A DNA stretch of 64,000 nucleotides from Sphingomonas sp. 7/4-4 (GCF_027941955.1 NZ_CP115960.1:3841001-3905000); one strand, 5' to 3'; shown: positions 36,170 through 46,313, counted from the stretch's first letter. Program-made: numbers and translations. The notes: generated by a model from the sequence alone, not told the origin.

Positions 36170-37082
36170 TGCGCGGCTTGCTGTTCGCGGCGCTGCTGGC
36201 GGGCCTCTCGCCGGCAGCGTCCGCGCAGGAAGTGAAGTCGGTCCTGGCCGGCGCCGATCCCGATATCGAGTTCGCGGAAGGCCGTTACTGGATCTACCCG
36301 ACCGGCGGCGACGGCCTCTCAGCCTGGTCCTCCGCCGACAAGCTCGAGTGGACGCGCGGCGAGCCGCTCCTCCGCCTCAAGGATATCCGCTGGGTCGAAG
36401 ACGACCGCGCCCCACGCCATTTCCTCTGGGCGCCCGACATGGTCCAGGCCAATGGCGGCTGGTATTTCTATTATTCGGTCGGCCCCCAGAACCCGACCCC
36501 AAGCCGCATCGGCGTCGCGGTGTGCAAGGGGCCGGCGGGCCCTGCACCGACAGCGGCAAGCCGCTGATTACCGGCGGCAGTGGCTTCGAGGCGATCGATC
36601 CCGCCGTCTTCATCGATCCCAAGAGCAAGACGCCGTATCTCTACGCGGGCGGCAGCGCCGGCGCGACATTGCGTGTCTGGGCGCTCAAGCCCGACATGGT
36701 CAGCCTGGACCATGAAGTGAAGGTCGATACGCCGCCCAATTTCACCGAGGGCGCCTTCATGCATTATCGCAAGGGCATCTATTATCTGTCCTATTCGGCG
36801 GGGAAGTGGGACACCTCCTCCTATCAGGTCCATTATGCCGTATCGCTCTCGCCGACCGGCCCGTGGCGCTATGGCGGCCCCTTGCTCGTCGGCGACAAGC
36901 GCTATCGCGGTCCCGGCCACCACGCCTTCTTCGAGGATCCGAAGGACGGCAAATGGTACATCGCCTATCATCGCTGGGAAGGGCAGTTCGGCGACGGCCC
37001 TTATCAGGGCAGCCGCCGCGTCGCGATCCAGCCGATCACCTATCGCGAGGATGGCGCGATCGAAACGATCCGGATGAAGTAG
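36169..37082 (+). CDS. Glycoside hydrolase family 43, arabinosidase/arabinanase-like (frameshifted)
   Basis: The exported enzyme of about 305 residues has a signal peptide (MRGLLFAALLAGLSPAASAQ). The propeller carries catalytic-type residues: base Asp in GADPDIEF, modulator Asp in EAIDPAVFID, acid Glu in FTEGAFMHYRKG, and His in GPGHHAFFED. The pattern is that of compact single-domain GH43 arabinanases/arabinosidases. A C is missing at about 36540-36542, repaired as GPAGPCTDSGKPLITGG. ATG 36169 overlaps the previous stop (TAATG), so the genes are coupled. It is the end of the operon; an inverted repeat follows. Confidence 0.85.
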
Positions 37083-37085
37083 TTT

Positions 37086-37206
37086 AATCCTCCCCCGCCA
37101 GGGGGTGTCGCCGAAGGCGACGGAGGGGAGGAAGCACTAACCTCGCGGTGTGCTTCCTCCCCTCCGTCATGCTGCGCATGCCACCTCCCCCTGGCGGGGG
37201 AGGATT
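37086..37206. repeat. Long GC-rich inverted repeat between GH43 and chemoreceptor genes
   Basis: AATCCTCCCCCGCCAGGGGG at 37086 pairs with CCCCCTGGCGGGGGAGGATT ending at 37206. Inner GGGGAGGAAGCAC/GTGCTTCCTCCCC arms face them. It is the longest near-perfect member of the window's set. Convergent genes on either side suggest it also ends both transcripts. Confidence 0.85.
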
Positions 37207-37269
37207 GAAGACGAAAAGGGCGCCGCAGCTTTTGTCGCGACGCCCCAATTCTGTTCGAGAGGACAGGCT

Positions 37270-39129
37270 TTAGAACGAAGCCCAGTCGTCCGATCCGCCG
37301 CCATTGGCCATAGCGGCGACGGGCAGCGGCTTGACCGGCGAGACGTAGCCGTTCGCCTTGGCCGTCCTCGCGGGCCTCGCCGGCACCTGCGTCCGCACCG
37401 CGGCGACGCGGGCGCCGTTGCCGACGTTGAACTTCGACGCCTGTTCGCTGAGCGCAGCGACTTCGCCCGACAGATTGCGTGCCGCGGCCGAGGTCTCTTC
37501 GACCATCGCGGCATTCTGCTGGGTCGACTGGTCCATCGTCCCGATGGCGACGCTGATCTGGGTGATCGCCGTCGACTGCGCCTGGTTGTCGGTCGCCATC
37601 TGGTTGAGCAGGCTGTGCACTTCGGCAACGTCGCCCGAGATGTCGGCGAGCGCGCCGTCGACCTTCTGGACCATCTCGACTGCCGCGACGATGTCGGTCT
37701 GGGTCGCGGTCAGCTGGTCGCGGGCGCGGCCGGCTTCCTCTTCGGCGCGCATCGCGAGCGCCGAGACGAGATCTGCGACCACCGCGAAGCCGCGGCCTGC
37801 TTCGCCGGCCCGGCCTGCTTCCACCGCGGCGTTCATCGCGAGCACGCGGGTCTGGAAGGCAATCTTGTCGAGGCCCTCGATCACGCTGTCGATGCCCTTG
37901 GCGCTGTCGGCCACGCGGGTCATCGCTTGCACGGCCTCGTCGGCGATCCCGCGGCCGCCGCTCACGGTGGCGATCGCGCCGTCGGCACGCTCGACCGTGC
38001 GGCTGGCGGATGCGGCAGTCGCCTTGAGGCGGCCGTCCATCTGGGTCACCGCCGCCGACGTCTCCTCGAGGCTCGCGGCATTGGCCTCGGTGCGCCGCGC
38101 GAGATCCTCCGATGCCTGGGCGATCTCGCCCGAGCCGGTGCGGATCGTCGCGGCGCTTTCCATCACCGTGCCGATCAGGTCGCGGAGCTCGGCCACGGCG
38201 CCGTTGAAATTGACCTTCACCGATTCATAGGCCGGCGAGAATGCCTCGCTGATCTCGCTGGTCAGGTCGCCTTGCGCGAGCTTGCCGAGATTGGCCTCGA
38301 GCGTCTCGACCACGCGCTGCTGCTCGGCATCGGCGATTCGCTTGGCCGCGTCGGATTTCTCCTTCTCGATCGCCGCCTCGCGGAACACCAGAACCGCCTT
38401 CGCCATCGCACCGATCTCGTCGCCGCGATCCGTGCCCGGAACGTCGACGGCGTTGTCGCCGCCGGCGAGCTTGTTCATCACGCCGGTCATCTGCGCGACC
38501 GGCGCCGCGATGCCGCGTGAGAGCAGCCAGCCGAACAGCACCGACACCGCAAGCGCGAACGCGCCGCCGATCCAGATCGCCCAGGTCGACGAAGCGACCG
38601 CCGCCTCCTCGGTGGCGATCCGCTTCACGACGCGCTCTTCCTGGACCTTGCCGATCTCCTTGATCAGCGGACGGATATCGCCGAGCATCTTGACGCCCGA
38701 AAGCTCGCCGGCCTGGCCGCGCGTCGCGGGATTGCGCGCGAGTTCGATGACGTGATCGAGCTTGCCGCGCAGCGTCTGCACATTGGCGACCAGCTGGTCG
38801 ATACGGGCGTGCTGCTCGGGCGAAGTCGAGTATTTCTTGAACTCCGCGACCGTCTCGCCGAATTTCTCGCCATTCTCCTGATAGGTTTTGAAGAACTCTT
38901 CCTTGCCGAGGATGGCGAAGCCGCGCGCGGCGTTCTGCTGCTCGAGCACGTCGGTCAGCAGTTTCTGGCTTTTCTCGAGCGCGCGCAGCGACTGCTCCTT
39001 TTCGGCGGCAGCAGTGACGAGCGACGAGAGGTTCGAGAAGACGAGACCGCCTACACCGACGAAGATCACGATCAGCACGGCAAAGGCGCCGCCGAGCTTG
39101 CGGGAAATGGAGAGGTTCTGCAGCGACAT
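37270..39129 (-). CDS. Methyl-accepting chemotaxis protein
   Basis: The product, about 619 residues, has transmembrane helix 1 near residues 12-33 (LGGAFAVLIVIFVGVGGLVF). A periplasmic helical sensor domain of about 150 residues, transmembrane helix 2 near 186-208 and a HAMP region (GMMNKLAGGDNAVDVPGTDR-like) follow. The signalling tip departs from the consensus: IAFQTRVLAMNAAVEAGRAG then FAVVADLVSALAMRAEEEAG. The C-terminus has no CheR-binding pentapeptide (it ends DDWASF). ATG 39129 is chosen over 39132 for spacing to GGAG. It sits among carbohydrate genes, so a sugar ligand is possible, but nothing shows it directly. Confidence 0.9.
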   Translation of the reverse strand: MSLQNLSISRKLGGAFAVLIVIFVGVGGLVFSNLSSLVTAAAEKEQSLRALEKSQKLLTDVLEQQNAARGFAILGKEEFFKTYQENGEKFGETVAEFKKYSTSPEQHARIDQLVANVQTLRGKLDHVIELARNPATRGQAGELSGVKMLGDIRPLIKEIGKVQEERVVKRIATEEAAVASSTWAIWIGGAFALAVSVLFGWLLSRGIAAPVAQMTGVMNKLAGGDNAVDVPGTDRGDEIGAMAKAVLVFREAAIEKEKSDAAKRIADAEQQRVVETLEANLGKLAQGDLTSEISEAFSPAYESVKVNFNGAVAELRDLIGTVMESAATIRTGSGEIAQASEDLARRTEANAASLEETSAAVTQMDGRLKATAASASRTVERADGAIATVSGGRGIADEAVQAMTRVADSAKGIDSVIEGLDKIAFQTRVLAMNAAVEAGRAGEAGRGFAVVADLVSALAMRAEEEAGRARDQLTATQTDIVAAVEMVQKVDGALADISGDVAEVHSLLNQMATDNQAQSTAITQISVAIGTMDQSTQQNAAMVEETSAAARNLSGEVAALSEQASKFNVGNGARVAAVRTQVPARPARTAKANGYVSPVKPLPVAAMANGGGSDDWASF

Positions 39130-39354
39130 CATCGGCTCCGTACAACAGCTTCCGGCGGAGCCCTCGCCAATGGCGAGCGCCTGCGAACACGCTCGCTTTC
39201 GCGGGTCCGGCACGCCGGGTCATCAATGCCATCATAGGAGGAGGGGCAGGGGACTCGCGCTGCCAACCCCATATTATTCCTCGGGAAAAACCGCGGCGGG
39301 CATTTGTTGCCAGCTTGTTTCTGCCTTATCGCAATGACTTATAGCGCACTCTGA

Positions 39355-41830
39355 CTATCTTTTGCGACACGCAGCCAACCTACGTTCAGCCGAACAGGGA
39401 GCGGCCGGCGCGCGGACTCCGATACTTGCCGTCGCTGTCGAGGCGAATCTCCTGAGCTCCCGATGGCGCAGCCGGAGCGAGGCGCCGGGCTTTCCGACCA
39501 GGGCGAAGGATCGAAGCTCGCTTTTGCTCCACGCCAGATCGACGGTCACGCCCCGCGGGCCCTGACGCCCTTCACGCGGCCGGTGGGCCAGCTGGTGGGC
39601 AGGGCCGGCAGCAACAGGATTTCCCCGCCCCAGGATTGGACGATCATTTCCAGGATCCCCGCCGCGCCGCCGAAATTGCCGTCGATCTGGAAGGGAGGGT
39701 GGGCGTCGAACATGTTGGGATAGGTGCGCTGCGGTCCCTGCAGCGCCTTCAATATGCGGTGCGCATGGTCGCCATCTCCCATGCGTGCCCACAGGCACAG
39801 GCGCCAGGCGGTGCCCCAGCCCGTCGCCATGTCGCCTCGCTGCCGGAGCGTCGTCTTCGCGGCCTCGATCATCGCGGGCGTGTCGCGGACATTCAACTGG
39901 CTGGCGGGGTAAACGGCATAGAGATGGGAGACGTGGCGATGATGCACGTCCGGTGCCTCCGCATCCCAGTCTTCGAGCCATTCCTGCAGCTGCCCCGCTT
40001 TGCCGATCCGGTCCGGCGCGATGCGCGCGCGCGTCTGGGCAATTCGCTTCAGGAGCGGATCGTCGGCCTGCAACAGCTTGCCGGCCTGAACGCAATTGTC
40101 GAACAGGTCGCGGATGATCTGACGGTCCATTGCCGGCCCCGCGCAAAGCGACGAGCCGAACGGGTGCTGATTCTCCGGCGAGACCGAGGGTGAGGTGATC
40201 AGGCCTCGGCCCTTTGGGTCCTCGACCAAAGTATCGAGGAAGAACTCCGATGCCCCCTTGAGCAGCGGATACAGCCGGCGGAGCACGCGCTCGTCCCGGG
40301 TATAATCATAATGGTCCCACAAGCTGTTGCAGAGCCAGGCTCCGCCGCAGGGCCACAATCCCCAGAGCGGTCCGTCGATGGGAGCGGAGGCGCGCCACAG
40401 ATCGGTGTTGTGATGCGTCACCCAGCCGCGGGCATCGTACATCGTCCTGGCGGTCTTCGCGCCGGTCACTGCAAGATCCTCGACCATGCGAAGCAGTGGT
40501 TCGACGCACACGCTCAGGCCGGCCGGGTCGGCGGGCCAGTAATTCATCTCGGTATTGATGTTGATCGTGTACTTGCTGCCCCAGGGCGGATTGGTGCCTT
40601 CGTTCCATATCCCCTGCAGGTTGGCGGGCTGGGTTCCGGAGCGCGACGACGAGATCAGCAGATAGCGGGCGTACTGGAAATAGAGCGCGCTTAGCGCCGG
40701 ATCGTCCGCGGTTTCGAAGGCGGCGATGCGGGCATCGGTCGGCCTCGACGCGGCGGGGCTGCGGCCCAGATCGAGCGAAACCGATTTGAACAAGGTCTGA
40801 TAGTCGCGGATATGGTCGCGCCGGATCAGGTCATAGGGCTTTGCCGCAGCCGCTTCCGTTTGCCGCCGTACCCGGGCGACCGGGTCTCCGCTGACATCCC
40901 GGTAATTGACGAAGCTGGTGGCTCCGGCGATCAGCAGCGTGACGTGGCTCGCCCCGCGTACCTTGATGCCGGCACTTCCGATCGTCACCTGACCATCCGA
41001 GAGCGCCTTGATCCGCATCGCAAAGGTTAGTCCGGACGGAACGCCGTCATTTCCTTCGTTTCTTCCGGTAGCCAGGAATGCGTCGGCGCCGTCAGCCGCC
41101 AAGGTCAGGCCCGGTCGAGTCTCACCCGGCGGCTCGACGGCGAGCCAGTCGACGGGCTGCGCCGTGGCCAGATCCGTCGCAGAGCCCCTGTAATCGGGCG
41201 AGGCATATTCGACCTTGCGCGCGCCCCGATAGGCCAGATCGAAACCGAAGCGCCCCTCTTGGGCTTCGATGCGCAGGACGATCACCTGATCCGGCGCCGA
41301 GACGAAAACCTCACGCGCGAAGACGGCCGAGGCGATCTTATAGTCGGTCCGCGCAATCGCGGTCTCGAGATCGAGGCCACGTTCATACGCCAGGGGCTTC
41401 TGCGCCCCGTCGAACGTGAGCAGGATGTCCCCCAAGCTGCCGTACGGCATCTGCCGTAGCGGTTTCGCCATCATCCTGGCCGAAGCCAGGTCCGTCGCTT
41501 CCTTGTAGCGGCCCTGGGCGATCAATCGCCGCACTTCGGGCAGCGCGGCGAGGGCCTCGGGATTGTCCGGGTATAAGGCGCTCCCGCCCACAGGGTGTCC
41601 TCGTTCAGTTGCAGGCGCTCCTGCGCCACCCGGCCGAACACCATCGCTCCCAATCGCCCGTTGCCGACGGGCAGGGCCTCGTTCCAGCGCGCGGCGGGTT
41701 GCCGATACCATAATGAGAGATCGCTTCTGCTCGGCGCGGTTCTGGCCGACGCCGATGCCGGCAGCAGCCAAAACGCCGCCCCGCTCGCCAACACCGAACG
41801 CCGCGAAACCGATCCGTCTCCGCTTTCCAC
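39355..41830 (-). CDS. Glycoside hydrolase family 95, alpha-L-fucosidase/galactosidase type (frameshifted)
   Basis: The exported enzyme of about 820 residues starts MESGDGSVSRRSVLASGAAF (Tat-like). RWNEALPVGNGRLGAMVFGR and LQLNEDTLWAG are the GH95 N-terminal signatures. The barrel part shows LQGIWNEGTNPPWGSKYTIN, MNYWPADPAGLSVCVEPLL, GGAWLCNSLWDHYDYTRDE and SPSVSPENQHPFGSS. Breaks lie near 41570 (APYTPDNPEALAALPEVRRL once repaired) and near 39552 (GGVTVDLAWSKSELRSF after repair). The end is uncertain: the frame stops at 39355, but one more missing base would give AQEIRLDSDGKYRSP and a stop at 39386. GH95 removes fucose or L-galactose from xyloglucan and related glycans. Confidence 0.85.
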
Positions 41831-42210
41831 TTATTCCTCTCCTTTTTGTCGTCGTTGGCGACTTTGGATCTTGCCGATCAGGACGCGGCATTCCCGCGAG
41901 AGAGGATGCGGGTTATCATTAGTGAGGTCAATTTTATATATGAATGCCAGTTTTCGCAGATTCATCCCGTTTGGAACCCGCCACCGTTCCCGGACATTCG
42001 TGTAGCGAACGCGATCGTAGCGGCGTCTAATGACCGCTGCTTTTTCCCTCTCCCCTTGTGGGAGAGGGAAGGGGCCCGCTCGCAAAGCGAGTGGGAAGGG
42101 TGAGGGGGACTGAGTCTCACTCCCCCTCACCCTTCCGCCGACTTCGTCGGCTCCCTCCCTCTCCCACAAGGGAGAGGAGTTTTAGTCAGCTTTCAACCAA
42201 TAGCAGGCGC
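41831..42210. repeat. Intergenic region with long inverted repeat (42046-42178)
   Basis: The 380-base gap lies upstream of the leftward GH95 gene and downstream of the leftward GntR gene. The half nearest GH95 has AT-rich DNA (ATTTTATATATGAATGCCAG near 41931) that may be the GH95 promoter. At 42046-42178 CCCTCTCCCCTTGTGGGAGA pairs with TCTCCCACAAGGGAGAGG across inner GGGTGAGGGGG/CCCCCTCACCC arms. This is another member of the GC-rich hairpin set. Confidence 0.75.
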
Positions 42211-42954
42211 TCAGTCCTCGGCCGGCCCCGCTTCGACATTCTCGATCAGGTCGAGCACGTCGCTGATCAGTGCCCGCATCGCGGTGCGCGCGGCATCGGG
42301 ATCGCGCGCTTCGATGGCGTCGCGCACCGCGGCGTGATCGGCGACATTGGCGGTGCGGCCCTTCATCCGGTTGGTGAAGCGGATCGAGGTGCGCAGCGCA
42401 GTGCCCACCACGTCGCGGAACTGCGCGTAGAAGGGATTGCCCGATGCGCGCAGGATCGCGACGTGAAAGGCGATATCGGCTTCGAGCGTGTCCTCGAGGC
42501 CCTGTTCGGCGGCTTCCATGCGCTCGAGTCCGTTCGAGATCCGGGCAAGGTCCTCCGGCGTGGCGACGCGCGCGGCAAGCGATGCGGCCTCGGGCTCGAT
42601 CGCGACGCGGAGCTGGTTGAACTGGCGCAGCAGGTCGACCGAGAATTGCCGCTCGAGCAGCCAGTGCAGCACATCGGTATCGAACAGGTTCCAGTTGGTC
42701 GCGGGCTGCACCACCGTGCCCTGGCGCGGGCGGGCGCTCAGAAGTCCCTTGGCGGTCAGCATCTTGACGGCCTCGCGCGTCACCGATCGGCTGACGCCGT
42801 GCTGCTTGGCGAGCTCGGCCTCGGTGGGAAAGGCCTCGCGCTCATAACGGCCGGTGACGATCGCGCGCCCCAGGCTGTCGAGCATGCCATAGGTCAGGTT
42901 CCGCCCGAGCTGAGGGCCTGCATTCTCCGCGTCGAGCCTCGGATAATTCGGCAT
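42211..42954 (-). CDS. GntR-family (FadR subfamily) transcriptional regulator
   Basis: The 247-residue regulator has a winged helix with IVTGRYEREAFPTEAELAKQ and GVSRSVTREAVKMLTAKGLL, then the FCD ligand domain with ADIAFHVAILRASGNPFYAQ and DHAAVRDAIEARDPDAARTA. These carry the metal-binding Asp and His residues. FadR-subfamily members of this kind often sense sugar acids such as galactonate. A start at ATG 42954 is preferred to ATG 43020. A 24-base palindrome would otherwise fall inside the coding region, and only 42954 has an AAGGGG site. It is divergent from the transporter-dgoKA operon and its likely regulator. Confidence 0.88.
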   Translation of the reverse strand: MPNYPRLDAENAGPQLGRNLTYGMLDSLGRAIVTGRYEREAFPTEAELAKQHGVSRSVTREAVKMLTAKGLLSARPRQGTVVQPATNWNLFDTDVLHWLLERQFSVDLLRQFNQLRVAIEPEAASLAARVATPEDLARISNGLERMEAAEQGLEDTLEADIAFHVAILRASGNPFYAQFRDVVGTALRTSIRFTNRMKGRTANVADHAAVRDAIEARDPDAARTAMRALISDVLDLIENVEAGPAED

Positions 42955-42972
42955 TCTGGTTGCCCCTTGATC

Positions 42973-42996
42973 GATCCTGACAACCTTGTCAGGATC
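42973..42996. promoter_or_regulatory. 24-bp operator palindrome upstream of the GntR gene
   Basis: GATCCTGACAA-CC-TTGTCAGGATC has perfect 11-base arms, 19 bases before the preferred GntR start. Its TTGTC half-sites suit a FadR-type dimer, implying autoregulation. Confidence 0.65.
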
Positions 42997-43041
42997 CCTC
43001 TCCTCGTCATTGTTCCGCATACGTTAGCGCAGCGGTGGCGC

Positions 43042-43053
43042 TGGACAAGTCCA
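43042..43053. promoter_or_regulatory. Second candidate GntR site, transporter side
   Basis: TGGAC-AA-GTCCA is a perfect short palindrome in the divergent region, about 100 bases before the transporter ATG. Read on the minus strand it contains CTTGTC, as does the larger site at 42973. It may be the operator for the transporter-dgoKA operon. Confidence 0.4.
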
Positions 43054-43152
43054 ATAAATACGATAAATGAACCAAAGCCGCGCAAATAGCGGCGGCAAGG
43101 CGGGACTAGAGCGCGGCACGAGCCGCCGGACCGCGGGGCAGGGAGGAAGCGA

Positions 43153-44787
43153 ATGACGAGTCTCTCGCAGATCGATCTCATCGTCGTGATCGTTTACGCC
43201 ATAGGTATTTTCGGCCTAGCGCAATGGGTTAGTCGCGAAAAAGCCGGGCATGCCAAGGATACGTCGGATTATTTCCTCGCGTCCAAGTCGCTGCCGTGGT
43301 GGGCGATCGGTGCTTCGCTGATCGCCGCAAATATTTCTGCAGAACAAATCGTCGGCATGGCCGGTTCGGGCTATGCGCTCGGCCTCGCGATCGCTTCCTA
43401 TGAGTGGATGGCGGCGCTGACGCTGCTGATCGTCGGCAAATTCTTCCTGCCGATCTTCCTCAGGAACGAGATCTACACGATGCCGCAGTTCCTCGAGCAG
43501 CGGTTCGGCCGCGTGCTCCCGGTGCTGATGGCGGTGTTCTGGCTCGCGCTCTACGTCTTCGTGAACCTCACTTCGATCATCTGGCTCGGCTCGATCGCGG
43601 TCAACAAGGTCGCGGGCGTCGATCAGACCGCGGCGCTGATTGCGCTCGGTGGCTTCGCCTTGCTCTACCAGCTCTATGGCGGCCTCAAGGCAGTTGCGCT
43701 CACCGATATCGTCCAGGTCACTTTGCTCGTGCTCGGCGGCTTGGTCGTGTCGTATCTCACGCTCAACCAGATCGGCGGCGATCAGGGCGTGCTCGCCGGC
43801 TTCTCGGTGCTCACCGAGCGCGCGCCGGCGCATTTCGACATGATCCTCGCGCAGGACAATCCCTTCTACAAGGATCTGCCGGGCATCGCGGTGCTGGTCG
43901 GCGGCATGTGGATCGCCAACCTGTCCTATTGGGGCTTCAACCAGTACATCATCCAGCGCGCGCTCGCCGCGAAGAACCTCGGCGAGGCGCAGAAGGGCGT
44001 GGTGTTCGCAGCCTATCTCAAGCTGCTGATGCCGGTAATCATCGTGCTGCCGGGCATCGCCGCAGTGGTGCTCGCGCCTGAGCTGGCCAAGCCGGATGAG
44101 GCTTATCCGACGATGATGAAGCTGCTGCCCCCGGGCCTGCTCGGCCTCGTCTTCGCGGCGCTGATTGCGGCGATCATCGCGTCGACGGCCTCCAAGATCA
44201 ATTCGATCGCCACCATCTTCACGCTCGATCTCTATGCCAAGGCACGCGGCATGAAGACGCGTGGGGAGGACGGCATCGCGGTGGTCGAGGGGCAGGAGAA
44301 GCATCTCGTCCTCGTCGGCCGCGTCGTCGCAGCCATCGCCGTGGTGATCGCGATCATCGCCGCCAAGCCGCTGATCGGCCAGTCGGATCAGGCCTTCCAG
44401 TTCATCCAGGAATTCTCGGGCTTCTTCACGCCGGGCATCACGGTGATCTTCCTGCTCGGCCTGTTCTGGAAGCCGGCGACCGAAGCCGGGGCGATCGTCG
44501 CCGCGCTCACCTCGGTGCTGCTCTCGACCTTGCTCAAATATTCGGTGCCGGCGCCGTGGCTGCCCGATGCGCTCAACGCCTATCTGCTGCCTTTCATGAA
44601 CCGGATGATGTTCGTGTTCGTGGTGAGCCTGTTCCTCGCGATGGTCGTCTCGCTGGTCGTCCGCGGCCGCGGCGATGCCAACCGGGTGACGATGGAGGGC
44701 GTGACCTTCCGCACCTCGGGCGCGTTCAACATCGCCGGCGTGGGCGTGATCCTCATCCTCATCGCATTGTACGCGACCTGGTGGTGA
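43153..44787 (+). CDS. Sodium:solute symporter family sugar transporter
   Basis: The 544-residue inner-membrane protein has about 14 transmembrane helices and the LeuT-like SSS fold. It opens LSQIDLIVVIVYAIGIFGLA and shows DYFLASKSLPWWAIGASLIA, AANISAEQIVGMAGSGYALG, LYQLYGGLKAVALTDIVQV and ALIAAIIASTASKINSIATI, the usual sodium-site region. Close relatives carry galactose or glucose with sodium (SglT-like). GGGAGGAAGCG precedes ATG 43153. Its TGA overlaps the GTG of dgoK, so transport and galactose-acid breakdown are tied together. Confidence 0.93.
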   Translation: MTSLSQIDLIVVIVYAIGIFGLAQWVSREKAGHAKDTSDYFLASKSLPWWAIGASLIAANISAEQIVGMAGSGYALGLAIASYEWMAALTLLIVGKFFLPIFLRNEIYTMPQFLEQRFGRVLPVLMAVFWLALYVFVNLTSIIWLGSIAVNKVAGVDQTAALIALGGFALLYQLYGGLKAVALTDIVQVTLLVLGGLVVSYLTLNQIGGDQGVLAGFSVLTERAPAHFDMILAQDNPFYKDLPGIAVLVGGMWIANLSYWGFNQYIIQRALAAKNLGEAQKGVVFAAYLKLLMPVIIVLPGIAAVVLAPELAKPDEAYPTMMKLLPPGLLGLVFAALIAAIIASTASKINSIATIFTLDLYAKARGMKTRGEDGIAVVEGQEKHLVLVGRVVAAIAVVIAIIAAKPLIGQSDQAFQFIQEFSGFFTPGITVIFLLGLFWKPATEAGAIVAALTSVLLSTLLKYSVPAPWLPDALNAYLLPFMNRMMFVFVVSLFLAMVVSLVVRGRGDANRVTMEGVTFRTSGAFNIAGVGVILILIALYATWW

Positions 44788-45649
44788 GTTTCGGCAGCCG
44801 CTTCCTCGCCGTCGACTGGGGCACGACCAATAGGCGCGTGTTCCTGATCCATGGCGGCGTTGTCGCGAAGACCGAACGTGACGACCGGGGGTTACCTCGG
44901 TCGAGGACTTCGAAGCCGAGGCGGCGGCGATCCGCGGCCGCTTCGGCGACCTGCCGATGCTGCTCGCGGGGATGGTCGGCTCGAACATCGGCTGGCGGCC
45001 GGCGCCCTATGTCGCCGCGCCCGCCGGCATGGCCGAGCTGGCGGCGGGTTTGCTCTGGATCGACGACCACACCGCGATCGTCCCCGGCATCTCGACGCTG
45101 GTGAACGGTCGCCCGGACGTGATGCGCGGCGAGGAAGTCCAGCTGCTCGGCGCAGTTGCCGCCGGCCTCGTCCCGGCGGACTCCCTGCTCGCCCAGCCGG
45201 GAACCCACTGCAAATGGGTCGAGATGCGGGACGGCAGGATCGCCGACTTCGTCACGGCGATGACCGGCGAGCTGTTCGCATTGCTCCGCAAACACGGCCT
45301 GCTCGCCGCGCAGCTCGGCAGCGAAGTCAGTCTCGGCGACGCCTTTCGCGAAGGCGTTGAGGATGGCAAGCGGCAGGACCTCGCGGCGTCACTCTTCGGC
45401 ATCCGCGCCGCCAAGATGCTGGGGCAACGCGACGATGCCGACGCGGCCTCCTATGCCAGCGGCCTGCTGATCGGCACCGACGTCGCCGCCCGCCTCGCGA
45501 GCTCGGCGCACGACGCCGTCCACATCCTCGCCGATCCGATATTGGGCGGCCTCTATTCCGCGGCCATTCAAGCCCATGGCCGCAATGCCTATCTGATCGA
45601 CAGCCACGCGGCGTTCGTCGCCGGCATCAACGAGATCGTGAAACAATGA
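44784..45649 (+). CDS. dgoK: 2-dehydro-3-deoxygalactonokinase (frameshifted)
   Basis: DgoK phosphorylates 2-keto-3-deoxygalactonate with ATP. The product of about 288 residues starts at GTG 44784 (SFGSRFLAVDWGTTNRRVFL) with the phosphate-1 loop DWGTTN. It continues LLAGMVGSNIGWRPAPYVAA, VPGISTLVNGRPDVMRGEEV and LLAQPGTHCKWVEM. A G is missing from GGGGG at about 44888-44892; repair gives RGVTSVEDFEAEAAAIRGRF. It overlaps the transporter stop (GTGA) and the next start (ATGA). Confidence 0.9.
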
Positions 45650-46274
45650 CCCAGGTCGCCGCCTTCGATTCCGCCTTCGCCCGCTGCCCCCTCATTGCCA
45701 TCCTGCGCGGCGTGAAGCCGGACGAGGTCGAGGGCATCGGCGATGCGCTGGTCGATGCCGGTTTCACGCTGATCGAAGTCCCGATGAACTCCCCGATCCG
45801 CTCGACAGCATCGCCCGCCTCGCGCGCCGCTTCGAGGGGCGGGCGGTGATCGGCGCCGGCACCGTCCTTACCGAGGGGCAGGTCGAGCAGGTCCGCACCG
45901 TCGGTGGCACGATGATCATCTCGCCCAACGCCAATACTCGCGTGATCGCCGCCAGCGCCGAGGCCGGCATGGTCTCGCTCCCCGGCGTAGTGACCCCGAC
46001 CGAAGCCTTCGCCGCGATCGAGGCCGGCGCCACCGCGCTAAAGCTCTTCCCCGCCGAGGGTTCCAGCCCCGCGACCCTCAAGGCGATGCGCGCCGTGCTC
46101 CCGAAGGACATGCGCCTGCTCCCCGTCGGCGGGATCGCGCCCGACACTATGGGTCCGTGGCGCGAGGCCGGCGCGGCGGGCTTCGGGCTCGGCTCGGCGC
46201 TCTATAAGCCCGGCCTCACCGCCGCCGAAGTCGGCGCGCGGGCCCGGGCCTTCGTCTCGGCACTGGCCAGCTGA
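45646..46274 (+). CDS. dgoA: 2-dehydro-3-deoxy-6-phosphogalactonate aldolase (frameshifted)
   Basis: DgoA splits KDPGal to pyruvate and glyceraldehyde 3-phosphate. The KDPG-aldolase fold of about 209 residues shows FARCPLIAILRGVKPDEVEG with the catalytic Glu region, and GAGTVLTEGQVEQV. The Schiff-base Lys lies in GATALKLFPAEGSSPATLKA, and LPVGGIAPDTMGPW follows. A C is missing from CCCC at 45791-45794; repaired, it reads MNSPDPLDSIARLARRFEGR. It is coupled to dgoK by ATGA. Thirty-nine bases separate it from the halogenase gene. Confidence 0.92.
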
Positions 46275-46313
46275 CCGATTGATCGCCTAGGCTCCTCCCG
46301 GAGAGGGGGCGCG

